Source: Pseudomonas entomophila
Lineage (GTDB): Bacteria > Pseudomonadota > Gammaproteobacteria > Pseudomonadales > Pseudomonadaceae
Length of the DNA stretch: 64,000 nucleotides
NCBI RefSeq assembly: GCF_013523165.1
Contig: NZ_JAAMQI010000014.1
Location: 55,706 to 119,705, forward strand
Direction: 5' to 3'
A program made the position numbers and the translations under genes. The notes under the pieces are model-generated. The model was not told the DNA's origin. It worked only from the letters and a program-made list of their open reading frames with translations, and made no database searches. This document shows, in pieces, positions 1-10,200 of the stretch (within the stretch, counting starts at the first letter, position 1; every line of letters begins with the position of its first letter).

Positions 1-428
1 GTGACGCCGGGCGTGGTTTTGCCGTGGTGGCTGACGAGGTGCGCAGCCTGGCCAAACGTACCCAGGATTCGGTCGAGGAAATTCGCCAGGTGATCGAGGG
101 CCTTCAAAGCGGAACCCGCGACGTGGTCGGCACCATGAGCAGCAGTCATCACCAGGCGCAGAACAGCGTACAGCAAGTAGAGTTGGCAGTGGCGGCGCTC
201 AAGCGCATCAGTGTCGCCGTCGGGATGATTACCGAGATGAACCTGCAAATCGCCAGCGCTGCTGAAGAACAGAGTTCGGTGGCCGAAGAGATCAACTGCA
301 ACGTGGCCGCCATCCGCACCGTCACAGAAAGCATCACCCAACAAGCCGATGAGTCGGCGCAAGTGAGCCAGACGCTGAACAGACTGGCCAACCATCAGCA
401 AGAATTGATGGACCAGTTCAAGGTCTAG
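1..428 (+). CDS. Methyl-accepting chemotaxis protein, C-terminal fragment (5' end outside window)
   Basis: The frame is open from base 3 and begins in the cytoplasmic signalling hairpin tip: [20 protein letters not shown] is the conserved segment that contacts CheA and CheW. About 140 residues follow, with the C-terminal heptad coiled coil and methylation-helix composition ([19 protein letters not shown]), ending at TAG 426-428. The sensor, transmembrane and HAMP parts lie upstream of the window, so the ligand cannot be inferred. The family assignment is secure. No terminator is obvious after the stop. Confidence 0.93.
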   Translation, partial: DAGRGFAVVADEVRSLAKRTQDSVEEIRQVIEGLQSGTRDVVGTMSSSHHQAQNSVQQVELAVAALKRISVAVGMITEMNLQIASAAEEQSSVAEEINCNVAAIRTVTESITQQADESAQVSQTLNRLANHQQELMDQFKV

Positions 429-885
429 CAGGATCTTCGTGGCAAGCGCGGCGGCTCTGGCCAGTGAGCCGCCGCGACTCTGCTGCCCTTGCTCGAACAC
501 TGACCGCATGAAGGCGCTCATGGCTGACGATGGATTCCAGTCCGCTTCCCTCCTCCCTCAAGACGCTGCACTCGGGGCGTTGACCAAGGCCCAAATCGTT
601 CAGGCAGGTCACGCCAGGGAGTGTCCGAGCAAAGGATCCACAAGATTCCGTGGAGAACCTGACGATCATCATTGCGAGGGCGGCCCATTTTCTGTTCTGG
701 AGAAACAAGATCCTTGATCAGTGCCCATGATGCATGAGAGTTCGTAGCGCCTTGTCATGCGGGCCTCCAATCGGTCATGGCGGCAACTTTAGCCACAACG
801 ACTTTTCGTACAAAGCCTAACTCAATAGCCGGGTGTTGCACTCAGCCTCTGAAACAGCCCTGACAAGGTCAGAGCATGGCTTGCA
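429..885. other. Intergenic stretch without a convincing gene
   Basis: About 460 bases between the chemoreceptor stop and the IS630 remnant. Short open frames exist on both strands near 418-717, but they lack a ribosome binding site, recognisable motifs or a Pseudomonas-like protein composition. It probably represents the degraded edge of the accessory island. Confidence 0.5.
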
Positions 886-1136
886 GCGCGACCGCGATAC
901 CACATCCACTTCACGCCCACCTCGGCATCCTGGCTGAATCTGGTCGAGCGGTTTTTCTCAACGCTGAGCGAAAAGTGGATCAAGCGCCAGGCACACGTCA
1001 GCGTTAAGGATCTGGAAGCGTCGATCGAGCACTACTTGGAAACCTACAACCAAAACCCGAGCCATTTCGGTGGCACAAGAAGGCCGAGGACATCCTTGCC
1101 TCAGTTGCTCGCGCGGCGCGAGCACTGGGTAAATAA
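886..1136 (+). pseudogene. IS630-family transposase remnant (C-terminal part, frameshifted)
   Basis: Translation from about 892 gives PRYHIHFTPTSASWLNLVER, the typical IS630/Tc1-mariner block around the last catalytic acidic residue, followed by FFSTLSEKWIKRQ and VKDLEASIEHYLETYNQNP. Near 1069-1071 the frame shifts. The expected tail WHKKAEDILASVARAARALG continues in another frame to TAA at 1134-1136. The first two thirds of the transposase are absent and no terminal inverted repeats were identified, so this is a dead relic marking past mobile-element activity at the edge of the RHS island. Confidence 0.8.
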
Positions 1137-1178
1137 TTTTCAAGGGAACTTCTGAAACACCACATTAGGGATAAGACA

Positions 1179-1676
1179 TCAAAAATCAAGATCTTCCTCG
1201 GCCACAAGCGCACTACAAAAAGCTTCGAAAGAACCAGATAAAAATCTTTGCGCCGTAAGATGATTTATGCTTAGATGAACATCAGGCTGAAAAGCATCTG
1301 CCGTAAAGTATATAACACTGCCTGAATCCCTTTCGAAACAAATAAAGTTATCTGCCTCATCAAATGCGAAAGGCACTAAGTTTTGAGGTATTGTGTTTTT
1401 TTCAAGCATCTTCAACGCAAAACCGAGCAAATCGAAATAATCCTCAGGACACTTCTCACCCACAGCCAATATAGGACTGAAATATTCTATTCTAAAAGGG
1501 TCATAATTAGTACTTCCATTCCAGAACTCAAGGTTCGGCTCCCCCCCATTGCATCTTAAATACAGAGACTTAAACGCCTCAGGAAACTTAAAGCTTAAAG
1601 AACTTTCTATCCTTTCAAAATCCTGAGGCTGAATAGGCCGACCACCATTGGACAAAAAAAGCTTTTTCTCGATCAC
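1179..1676 (-). CDS. SMI1/KNR4-family immunity protein for the WHH nuclease tip
   Basis: Encodes about 165 residues with SMI1/KNR4 (SUKH) features: an N-terminal region where ligand-binding residues precede FPEAFKSLYLRCNGGEPNLE, and a later FAFDEADNFICFERDSGSV strand pair. SUKH proteins are common immunity proteins against nuclease toxins of polymorphic toxin systems. It lies directly downstream of the RHS copy with a WHH nuclease tip, which supports that partnership. I chose the GTG at 1674-1676 because it follows the RHS stop; an ATG at 1734-1736 in the same frame would overlap the RHS coding end by 46 bases. The gene is AT-rich compared with the chromosome around it. Confidence 0.8.
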   Translation of the reverse strand: MIEKKLFLSNGGRPIQPQDFERIESSLSFKFPEAFKSLYLRCNGGEPNLEFWNGSTNYDPFRIEYFSPILAVGEKCPEDYFDLLGFALKMLEKNTIPQNLVPFAFDEADNFICFERDSGSVIYFTADAFQPDVHLSINHLTAQRFLSGSFEAFCSALVAEEDLDF

Positions 1677-1690
1677 AGTTAATAACTCAC

Positions 1691-4158
1691 TTAGCAGCTG
1701 GTTGAAGATGTTTTTAATGGCCGGCCTTTGAGCCAACCCTTTTCTTGTGAAATCGCAATCGCCTCGGCGGTGTCATAAGCACCTGAACGTAGCCCGAAAT
1801 GTTTTTCAAATTGTGACGCAGAACCAGTATGTGGTAGAGAGGCTGAATGCGCAGAGTGCTCAACCAATTGCATAGTACTCTTACCAGTGACCGGATCAAA
1901 ATCATCCAAATGATGCCACGTGTATTTACCCACGGCTTTAACTTGCGATTTTTTTAGGCCCGCCTGCTTGAACGCTTCAGTAAAGTCTCTAGTTCTTGAA
2001 CCTTGCAATTGGATCTCTACTATATTTTTTTGATTGCCTGATACAGGAAATAGCGCTGGAGAGCCTTCAAAATTTACACTTTTGTATGCTAAACCTAAAG
2101 GGTCCACCCACGTTATACCATTAGGAGCATATCTGTAGAGATTGATACCCCCACTTAGCCCTATCGGATCTTGCGTGATAAACCTACCTACACCTGCGTC
2201 GTAATACCTAAAAGCACTATAGCAGAGCTTTGTCTCACAGTCGTAATACTGCCCCTGAAATCTAATGTTTTGTTCGACATGCTCAAATACCAGTTTCTCC
2301 ACCTCACCCCAACCTCTATATATCGCCTGCCAAACAATCTCGCCACTCGCATTTGTTAATTCAAATGGCAATCCTGCCTGATCAGTATGAAAGTAGTAAG
2401 CCTTTTGCTCGCCCCCCTCTTGTTGGTCAACTCTTGCCAATGGTGTATGACTTCTCGACTCATACAAATACAATCGTTTGACTTCAGGCGTGTACTCACA
2501 CAGCATCCTCAAGTCTTGCCAGAGAAAACGTTTCAGCTCGACCAGGCCATCAATTTCGGTCCGTTTGGCCACCCGCCGTCCAAGACTGTCATACGAATAG
2601 TGCCCAGCCGCCGTGAGCTTACCCGCCACAAACGTCTCAGCCTTGACCAATCGATTCTCGCAGTCGTACTCAAATCGCTGCTCCGTAGCAGGGCCTGAGA
2701 ACTTCTCGATCAGGTTGCCCCACGCATCGTACCTGTACTCACAGTTGCGCCACTTGGCGATCCGGTTGTCCTTGACCTTGGCGAACCGACGCGCATTGAA
2801 ATCCAGCCGGTTGCCTGCCGCGTCGTAGCGGAACTCTTCGCTGCTGAGAATCGAACCTGTCTCACGACTGTGCAACTGCCCGTTGGCCTGATAGCTGTAC
2901 CGCGTCTCACCGCGCAGCTTATCCAGCGTACGCACCAACTCCCCCGCCGGATCGTACTCGTACCGGCGATGAATCGGGTTGTAGCGGTGCTCCACATACA
3001 GCTCCGTATGGATCCCCGGGTTGTGCACCTGCGACAGCTTGTCGGCGGGCAGCGTCGAGGCATACTGCCAGGCCTTGCGCCCCATGGCGTCATAGCCGAA
3101 GCAACTGGTGAGCTTGCCCTGGGTGCGATACACCTCGCGGTGCAGGTCATCGCGCTCGATGTCGCTGATAACCTGCCCATCCAGGTTGATCTGGTGCAGG
3201 TGTCCACTGCCGTAGTACAGGTGATTGACCTTGCGTCCATCGGGCAAGGTCAGTGTGGTCAGGTTGCTCAGCGGGTCGTATTCATAGCCCAGGGTGCCAT
3301 CAGCCGTGATCTCCTGGGTCAGTCGCCCCAGGCTGTCATACACGTACTCAAGCTTCTCCGGCAGGATGCCCATCGTGCGCTTGGCACGACCTGTGGGCTG
3401 GCGTTCGATGCTCAGCAAGCGGTCGCTGTCATCTTAGGTGTAGAAGTGCTGGCCGTCCGTATTGGTCCTGCTGACTAGCCGGCCAATCGTGTCACGCTCG
3501 AATTCGGTGTGTCGTTCGAGGCGCTCGCCATTCTCGCCATAGCCGATCTCATCAAGCCGAACCAGGTGGCCGCTGACGTTGTAGGCAAAGCGCCTCGTCA
3601 GGTTATCCACCCGCACCTCTTCGCTCAAACGATCCGAAGCGTCGTAGGCGAAGCGGTAGCTGGCGTTGTTTTCGTTGACCAAGGCCGTCAGGCGGATGGC
3701 CTTATCGTACTCATAGCACACCCATTCGCCATTGGCGTCCTGGCGTGCACTCGGCAGGCCCCGGACGGTGCGCTGAAGGCAGGTGGTCTGGCCCTTGCCA
3801 TCGGTATGGCTGAGCACCTGGGCGTGAACGTTGTAGGTGAAGCGTTCTGAAGTACCAGCAGGGTGAATGATCCGAGTTACTTCGCCATCGGGCTTGCGCT
3901 CCAACGTCGTGGTCTGGTTCAGCGCATCGGTCACTGCTACCAGATGCTGCCGTTCGTGATAGCGATACAAGGTGCTCTTACCCGAACATTCCTGGAAGCG
4001 CTCCACCTAGGGGCGGGTGCTCCACCAAAGGTACTTGGACTTGTATATCGCATCGATATGGTGTGCGGCAGGCCGTCTTCTCCATTGAGGTACTCGGTCA
4101 TCTGCCCCAGCGTGTCGAACTCGGCGAGCAGGTTGCCCTTGTCATCGTAGCGTGTCAT
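1691..4158 (-). pseudogene. Third RHS copy: 5'-truncated, decayed, with WHH nuclease tip
   Basis: The region matches the core of the full-length RHS gene from the segment reading YDDKGNLLAEFDTLGQMTEY to the conserved DPLGL at 2090-2104, then carries a unique tip to 1691. The tip contains TWHHLDDFDPVTGKSTMQLV and EHSAHSASLPHTGSASQFEK, matching the HNH/Endo VII nuclease class with a conserved WHH motif. Three lesions break the core: a frameshift near 4055, an in-frame TAG just before VERFQECSGKSTLYRYHERQ near 4004-4006, and TAC to TAA at 3434-3436 in the GQHLYTYDDS segment. Downstream of these a 575-residue frame (1691-3418) remains open and could still be expressed from an internal start, but no good ribosome binding site is seen. 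It has no PAAR or transmembrane region and cannot be a complete effector. Confidence 0.85.
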
Positions 4159-4297
4159 CAGACATACGGGTGAAGTGTAGGAAGTGGCTCAGCGCATTTT
4201 TGATACGCTCGAAAGGGACGTTGGGAAAGTCAAAAATATACTTTGGATGCAATTCAAAAACCACAGAATAGAAGAAGCACACATGTAAAATACCTGT

Positions 4298-4729
4298 TTA
4301 AATATAGGTCTTATGCCACTTACTCCCGTCATATAGCTCACGCCCAGAAAGCATAAACCTTCCATCCTTTTTCAGAAAAGTTAGTCTAAACTCAGACTCT
4401 AGACCTTTAAGTTTCTGAATCTTAACTAAAACCTTATTAGGACTTACATGATTCACCTCTATTTTATCGGAACTCCGATTGTAATCCGGAGGATTGCGGC
4501 AGACTAAATTTTCTACTCTATCGTAATTTCTACCAACTTTCAAAACATACTTACTGAACAATTCTAAAATCTCAGCCTCCATTATATCTTCAAGCCCTGG
4601 CTCCGAGTCATTATGAAAATTATCGATTTTCCTATCAAAAAATTTTGATTCCCACTCAAACATTCCGTCCATAAAGCCGTTAAACACAGTCTCAAAATCA
4701 CTAGATTCAGTTTCTGAATTCTGCCACAT
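4298..4729 (-). CDS. Putative NTF2-fold-like immunity protein for the endonuclease tip
   Basis: A 143-residue acidic, AT-rich gene starting inside the end of the upstream RHS copy: its ATG at 4727-4729 overlaps that gene's last 23 bases, as expected for a translationally coupled toxin-immunity pair. The C-terminus (LTFLKKDGRFMLSGRELYDG, then KWHKTYI) resembles NTF2-like immunity proteins, and no signal peptide is present. Assignment as immunity rests mainly on position and overlap. The fold call is tentative. Confidence 0.65.
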   Translation of the reverse strand: MWQNSETESSDFETVFNGFMDGMFEWESKFFDRKIDNFHNDSEPGLEDIMEAEILELFSKYVLKVGRNYDRVENLVCRNPPDYNRSSDKIEVNHVSPNKVLVKIQKLKGLESEFRLTFLKKDGRFMLSGRELYDGSKWHKTYI

Positions 4730-6635
4730 CTATAAGCTCTCCTTTTCTATATACGTTGTACATTATATTTGTCGGCCTAGTCTTGCTTGCACCATATTTG
4801 AAAATCACCTCAACGTCAACAGCACCTCCTGTCCGAACTTTACGTGCGACTTCTCTCTCAAAGTCTCTGAATGCCCCACGGTTGATCTTGGATAGCTGTG
4901 GGAATACCCAATTTTTACCGCCAGATCCTCCGAGAAGCTTACCGATTATATGACCAGCGTCATCATTGGGCCTTCCCATCATACGCGCCCATGCCCGTGA
5001 GCTAGCGTTTGTCGAAGTGCCACCTTTTTTTATGCTTTCCTCAGTTATCGTAGCGGTAGCTCTAAGAGGCTGTCCTTGCGGCCCACGTATCACAGTCGTC
5101 TCTACACACCAACCTAATGGATCGAGCCATCCTGTAGAGTTGGGTGCGTAGCCATACAAATTAGTCCCGCCCAGTAGCCCTATAGGATCCTGTGTGGTGA
5201 ATCGTGCTACTTCGGGGTCATAGTACCGGAACGTATTGTAGTGCAGCCCTGTTTCATCGTCAAAATACTGACCAGGAAACCTGAGGGGCTGATCAATTTC
5301 GTTCACTGCGGTGCTTTCAACAGCCCCCCATGAACGATACGTCACTTGCCAAACAATTTCACCTTCACTGTCCGTCAACTCTAGCGGAGTGCCAATCTGA
5401 TCATTGTGAAAGTAATAAACTTTCTGCCCAGCACCTTCCACTTGATCGACGCGCGCCAAAGGCGAGTAGCTATACGATTCATAAAAATATAGCGTCTCAC
5501 GCTCAGGCGAGTGCTCACTCAATAAACGTAAACCCTGCCACATGAATCGTTTCTGTTCTTGCGTTTCTTGCGCACCAGCTGTTTTCGCTATCCGGCGACC
5601 CAGGCTGTCATATCGATACTCAGCAACACACTCAAGCTTCCCGCTAACCCACCTTTCCACCCTGACTAGCCGATTTTCACAGTCGTACTCAAACCGCTGC
5701 TCCGTGGCCGGCCCCGAGAACTTCTCGATCAGGTTGCCCCACGCATCGTATCGATACTCGCAGTTGCGCCACTTGGCGATCCGGTTGTCCGTAACCCTGG
5801 CAAACTGCCGCGCATTGAAATCCAGCCGGTTGCCTGCCGCGTCGTAGCGGAACTCTTCACTGCTGAGGATTGAACCTGTCTCGCGATTGTGCAGCTGCCC
5901 GTTGGCCTGATAGGTGTATCGCGTCTCACCGCGCAGCTTGTCCAGCGTACGCACCAACTCCCCCGCCGGATCGTACTCGTAACGGCGATGGATAGGATTG
6001 TAGCGGTGCTCCACATACAGCTCCGTATGGATCCCCGGGTTGTGCACCTGCGACAGCTTGTCGGCGGGCAGCGTCGAGGCATACTGCCAGGCCTTGCGGC
6101 CCATGGCGTCATAGCCAAAGCAGCTGGTGAGCTTACCTTGGGTGCGATACACCTCGCGGTGCAGGTCGTCACGTTCGATGTCGCTGATGACCTGCCCATC
6201 CAGGTTGATCTGGTGCAGGTGTCCACTGCCGTAGTACAGGTGATTGATCTTGCGCCCATCCGGCAAGGTCAGCGTGGTCAGGTTGTCCAGCGGATCGTAT
6301 TCATAGCTCAGAGTGCCGTCGGATGTGATTTCCTGGGTCAGCCGCCCGAGGATGTCGTACGCGTACTCGAGCTTCTCCAGCAAGATGCCCATCGTGCGCT
6401 TGGCACGGCCTGTAGGCTGGCGTTCGATGCTCAGCAAGCGGTCGCTGTCATCGTAGGTGTAGAGGTGCTGTCCGTCCGTATTGGTTTTGCTGATCAGTCG
6501 ACCAATCGTGTCGCGCTCGAATTCGGTGTGTCGCTCCGGGCGCTCGCCATTTTCGCCATAACCGATCTCATCCAACCGGATGAGGTGACCGGCGATGTCA
6601 TAACTGAAGCGACGGGTCAGGTTGTCTACGCGCAC
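4707..6635 (-). CDS. Second RHS copy: 5'-truncated RHS core with DNA/RNA non-specific endonuclease tip
   Basis: Encodes up to 642 residues from a GTG at 6633-6635. Homology to the full-length RHS core begins earlier, at 6833, directly after two TAA codons that end the preceding immunity gene in the same frame. There is no ATG, GTG or TTG between 6833 and 6635, so this is an orphan 3' cassette rather than a complete gene. YD repeats run to the DPLGW hinge at 5110-5124. The tip (4707-5109) contains DDAGHIIGKLLGGSGGKNWV and FPQLSKINRGAFRDFEREV, matching bacterial DNA/RNA non-specific endonucleases (H of the DxGH motif and the following Asn as catalytic candidates). It lacks PAAR and N-terminal helices and probably needs recombination with the upstream core to be delivered. 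Confidence 0.8.
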   Translation of the reverse strand: MRVDNLTRRFSYDIAGHLIRLDEIGYGENGERPERHTEFERDTIGRLISKTNTDGQHLYTYDDSDRLLSIERQPTGRAKRTMGILLEKLEYAYDILGRLTQEITSDGTLSYEYDPLDNLTTLTLPDGRKINHLYYGSGHLHQINLDGQVISDIERDDLHREVYRTQGKLTSCFGYDAMGRKAWQYASTLPADKLSQVHNPGIHTELYVEHRYNPIHRRYEYDPAGELVRTLDKLRGETRYTYQANGQLHNRETGSILSSEEFRYDAAGNRLDFNARQFARVTDNRIAKWRNCEYRYDAWGNLIEKFSGPATEQRFEYDCENRLVRVERWVSGKLECVAEYRYDSLGRRIAKTAGAQETQEQKRFMWQGLRLLSEHSPERETLYFYESYSYSPLARVDQVEGAGQKVYYFHNDQIGTPLELTDSEGEIVWQVTYRSWGAVESTAVNEIDQPLRFPGQYFDDETGLHYNTFRYYDPEVARFTTQDPIGLLGGTNLYGYAPNSTGWLDPLGWCVETTVIRGPQGQPLRATATITEESIKKGGTSTNASSRAWARMMGRPNDDAGHIIGKLLGGSGGKNWVFPQLSKINRGAFRDFEREVARKVRTGGAVDVEVIFKYGASKTRPTNIMYNVYRKGELIDVAEFRN

Positions 6636-6833
6636 CTCTTCGCTTAAACGATCCGAAGCGTCGTAGGCGAAGCGGTAGCTGGCGTTGTTTTCGTTGACCA
6701 GCGCCGTCAGGCGGATGGCCTTGTCGTACTCGTAGCGTACCCATTCGCCATTGGCATCCTGGCGTGCACTCGGCAGACCGCGGGCAGCGCGCTGAAGGCA
6801 GGTGGTCTGGATCTTGTCGTTGGTCTGGGTGAG
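5110..6833 (-). repeat. RHS core duplicate block (second copy)
   Basis: Near-identical to the 3' half of the full-length RHS core. Long stretches such as those encoding LHQINLDGQVISDIERDDLH and HNPGIHTELYVEHRYNPIHR are shared with the copies at 2090-4158 and 7543-9245. Homology stops abruptly at 6833 on one side and at the DPLGW hinge on the other. These blocks provide substrate for homologous recombination between cassettes. Confidence 0.85.
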
Positions 6834-6836
6834 TTA

Positions 6837-7193
6837 TTACTCAAATTGTCTAGCATTAAATATATCATGCAGATCCATTTCATTATTAATCTGTGTGCTT
6901 GTGCCAGCCTTATATGTAAGAACCAACTCTCCCTTGTCAGGCCCATCCTCGATGGCCCTTACGCCATCTAACACACAGAGAAACCCAAACACCGACTCTT
7001 CCACCGATAGGCTTATAATATTTTCCACCAGCAGTTTTTCTTCTGGATTTAGTGCTTTGTAAAAATCGGACATTTTCACCAAATCTTCTTCTGGCTTCCT
7101 TCCGGGAGGAGATTCTAATATTGAAGTCACATCTTCTTTTGCGGCTTTGGAAACTACGAGATCAATTGCACTTACAAATTTTTTTGAATCCAT
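6837..7193 (-). CDS. Putative immunity protein of the full-length RHS effector
   Basis: A 118-residue protein starting 10 bases after the stop of the full-length RHS gene and ending in TAA TAA. It is acidic, has no signal peptide or membrane segment, and contains PPGRKPEEDLVKMSDFYKAL and VFGFLCVLDGVRAIEDGPDK. I recall similar small proteins classed as DUF6547 or an unnamed immunity family, but I cannot verify this here. Its position immediately after a polymorphic toxin tip and its low GC argue for immunity against the HHV-type tip. Confidence 0.65.
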   Translation of the reverse strand: MDSKKFVSAIDLVVSKAAKEDVTSILESPPGRKPEEDLVKMSDFYKALNPEEKLLVENIISLSVEESVFGFLCVLDGVRAIEDGPDKGELVLTYKAGTSTQINNEMDLHDIFNARQFE

Positions 7194-7203
7194 TATATTT
7201 TCT

Positions 7204-10200
7204 CTATTTCAAAAATGCTTCAGGAAACATATTTTTGTTCAACTCAATCAACCTAAGCATAGCACTTGCCGGAGTATTTGTGTAATTTCTCAGATCCCTA
7301 ATATCCTTCGCCAAAAGATCTCGCGCATTTCCAGTAAAGCTACCTTTTAACGTGGGAATTCGTTTATGCTCTGCTCTAGGCAAAGCTATGGAAGGAGCTT
7401 TTTTAGGGTCATAATTTCCTATAACCTGTGCCGCAGGATGTTTTTGGGCTACGTGGTGCATGTCAAGTTTATCGCCTATTTTGGAATTTCTCTGAAGCAC
7501 ATCGAACCGACCTACTTCATACCTCTGCGTATTCTCACAGGCCCATCCTAAAGGATCAATCCAAGATGCGGGGCTTGGCGCATATTGATAAGTGTTGCTT
7601 CCGCCCAAAACCCCTATGGGATCTTGAGTTATAAATCTTCCTATCTGAGGGTCATAATACCGAAAAGTATTATAGTGCAGGCCAGTTTCTTGATCGAAGT
7701 ATTGGCCTTCAAAACGAATATTCTGCTTTACCTCCTCAGCTAGAAGCTTCTCCGTTTCACCCCATGCTCGATATGTTGCATGCCAAACAGTCACACCTCC
7801 ATTATCAGTGAGCTCTAAGGGCGTTCCAATCTGGTCATTATGGAAATAGTAAAGCTTCTGCTCTTCTCCTTCAGTCTGATCGATCCGGGCCAACGGCACG
7901 TAGCTATCCGGTTCGTAGAGATACAAAATATTTTGCCCAGGCGTTTCCTCTCGCAGCATCCTCAAGCCCTGCCAGAGAAAACGCTTCAGCTCCACCCGCC
8001 CATCGATTTCGACCCGTTTTGCCACCCGTCGCCCAAGACTGTCATACGAATAGTGCCCAGTCGCCGTCAGCTTGCCCGCTACAAACGTCTCGGCCTTGAC
8101 CAACCGATTCTCACAGTCGTACTCAAACCGCTGCTCCGTGGCAGGCCCCGAGAACTTCTCGATCAGGTTGCCCCACGCATCGTATCGATACTCGCAGTTG
8201 CGCCACTTGGCGATCCGGTTGTCCGCCACCCTGGCAAACTGCCGTGCATTGAAATCTAGTCGGTTGCCTGCCGCATCGTAGCGAAACTCTTCACTGCTGA
8301 GGATCGAACCTGTATCACGACTGTGCAACTGCCCATTGGCTTGATAGGTATACCGCGTCTCACCGCGCAGCTTGTCCAGCGTACGCACCAACTCCCCCGC
8401 CGGATCGTACTCGTACCGGCGATGAATCGGGTTGTAGCGGTGCTCCACATACAGCTCCGTATGGATCCCCGGGTTGTGCACCTGCGACAGCTTGTCGGCG
8501 GGCAGCGTCGAGGCATACTGCCAGGCCTTGCGCCCCATGGCGTCGTAGCCAAAACAACTGGTGAGCTTGCCTTGGGTGCGATACACCTCGCGGTGCAGGT
8601 CATCGCGCTCAATGTCGCTGATGACCTGCCCATCCAGGTTGATCTGGTGCAGATGACCACTGCCGTAGTACAGATGATTGACTTTGCGTCCATCGGGCAG
8701 GGTCAGCGTGGTCAGGTTGTCCAGCGGATCGTATTCATAGCCCAGAATGCCGCCGGGTGTGATCTCTTGCGTTAACCGACCCAGGATGTCATACGCGTAC
8801 TCGAGCTTCTCGGGCAGGATGCCCATCGTGCGCTTGGCGCGGCCTGTGGGCTGGCGTTCGATACTCAGCAAGCGGTCGCTGTCATCGTAGGTGTAGAGGT
8901 GCTGTCCGTCCGTATTGGTCCTGCTGACTAGCCGGCCAATCGTGTCACGCTCGAATTCGGTGTGTCGTTCGGGGCGCTCGCCATTCTCGCCATAGCCGAT
9001 CTCATCAAGCCGAACCAGGTGGCCGCTGACGTTGTAGGCAAAGCGCCTCGTCAGGTTATCCACCCGCACCTCTTCGCTCAAACGATCCGAAGCGTCGTAG
9101 GCGAAGCGGTAGCTGGCGTTGTTTTCATTGACCAGCGCCGTCAGGCGGATGGCCTTACCGTACTCATAGCGCACCCATTCGCCATTGGCATCCTGGCGCG
9201 CGCTGGGCAGACCGCGGGCGGTGCGCTGAAGGCAGGTGGTCTGGCCCTTGCCGTCGGTGTGGGTGAGTACCTGGCTCAATGCGTTATAGGTGAAGGTTTC
9301 CTTGCTGCCATCAGGATGCGCGATCCGCAGCACCTCACCATCGGGCTTGCGCTCCAGGCGGGTAACGTTCTGCAAGGCATCGATGACTTCGACCAGATGC
9401 TGGCGCTCGTCATAGCGATACCAGGTGCTCTTGCCCGAGCAGTCCTGAAAGCGCTCGACCTGGGCGTAGCTGTTCCACCACAGGTATTTGGACTTGTGGG
9501 TGGGGTCGATGATGGTATGCGGCAAACCATCCGGGCTGTTCAGGTATTCGGTGACCTGCCCGAGCGGATCGGTCTCGGACAGCAACGTGCCTTCGTCGTC
9601 GTACTGCGCTTTCCACACGCTGCCGTCAGGGAAGCGGGTTTCGGTAACCAACGGCGTGCCTAAGTGGTGCTTGTAGCGAATGCTGCGCCCCAGCGGGTCG
9701 GTTTCTTCGACCAGGCGAGAGTACTCGTCGTACTTGAAGGCCAATCGATTGTCGTCAGGCAGAGTAATACCGATCAAGTTGCCAAACTCATCCATGTCCA
9801 TGGCATACCGTTCGCCGCCAAAGTCACGGCTGGCGATGACCCGCTTGTCCTTGTTGTACTGCACCTCCAGCTCACGCCCCAGTACGTCGGTCGTCCAGCG
9901 TGTACGCGTGGTGAAGTCATAGCGGAAGTGGTAGTGCTCGCCGTCTCCAGTCCAGTGCTCGACGACACGCGGTTTGCCGTCCAGCACCTCCCAGCGGTAG
10001 TCGCAGGTCAGGTCCAGTGCGTTGGTGTGCTGGGTCATGAGCCCATCGGTGTAGCTGAAGCGCCGTACCGTATCGCCATTGCGGTTGATCACCGCGTTTA
10101 GTTGGCCGTGATCGTCGTAGCGATAACGCACTAAGGTCTCGACAGCCACGTTGTCGACCACACGCTTCACATCGGTCAGGCGGCCCAAGGGATGATCGTA

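Noticed and set aside
439..717. 92-codon plus-strand frame after the chemoreceptor
   Set aside because: No ribosome binding site, no motif, and a competing frame of equal quality on the other strand.
2870..9663. Plus-strand open frames across the RHS cores
   Set aside because: Near-identical proteins appear three times only because the core DNA is repeated; they are antisense to YD-repeat coding sequence and have no start signals.
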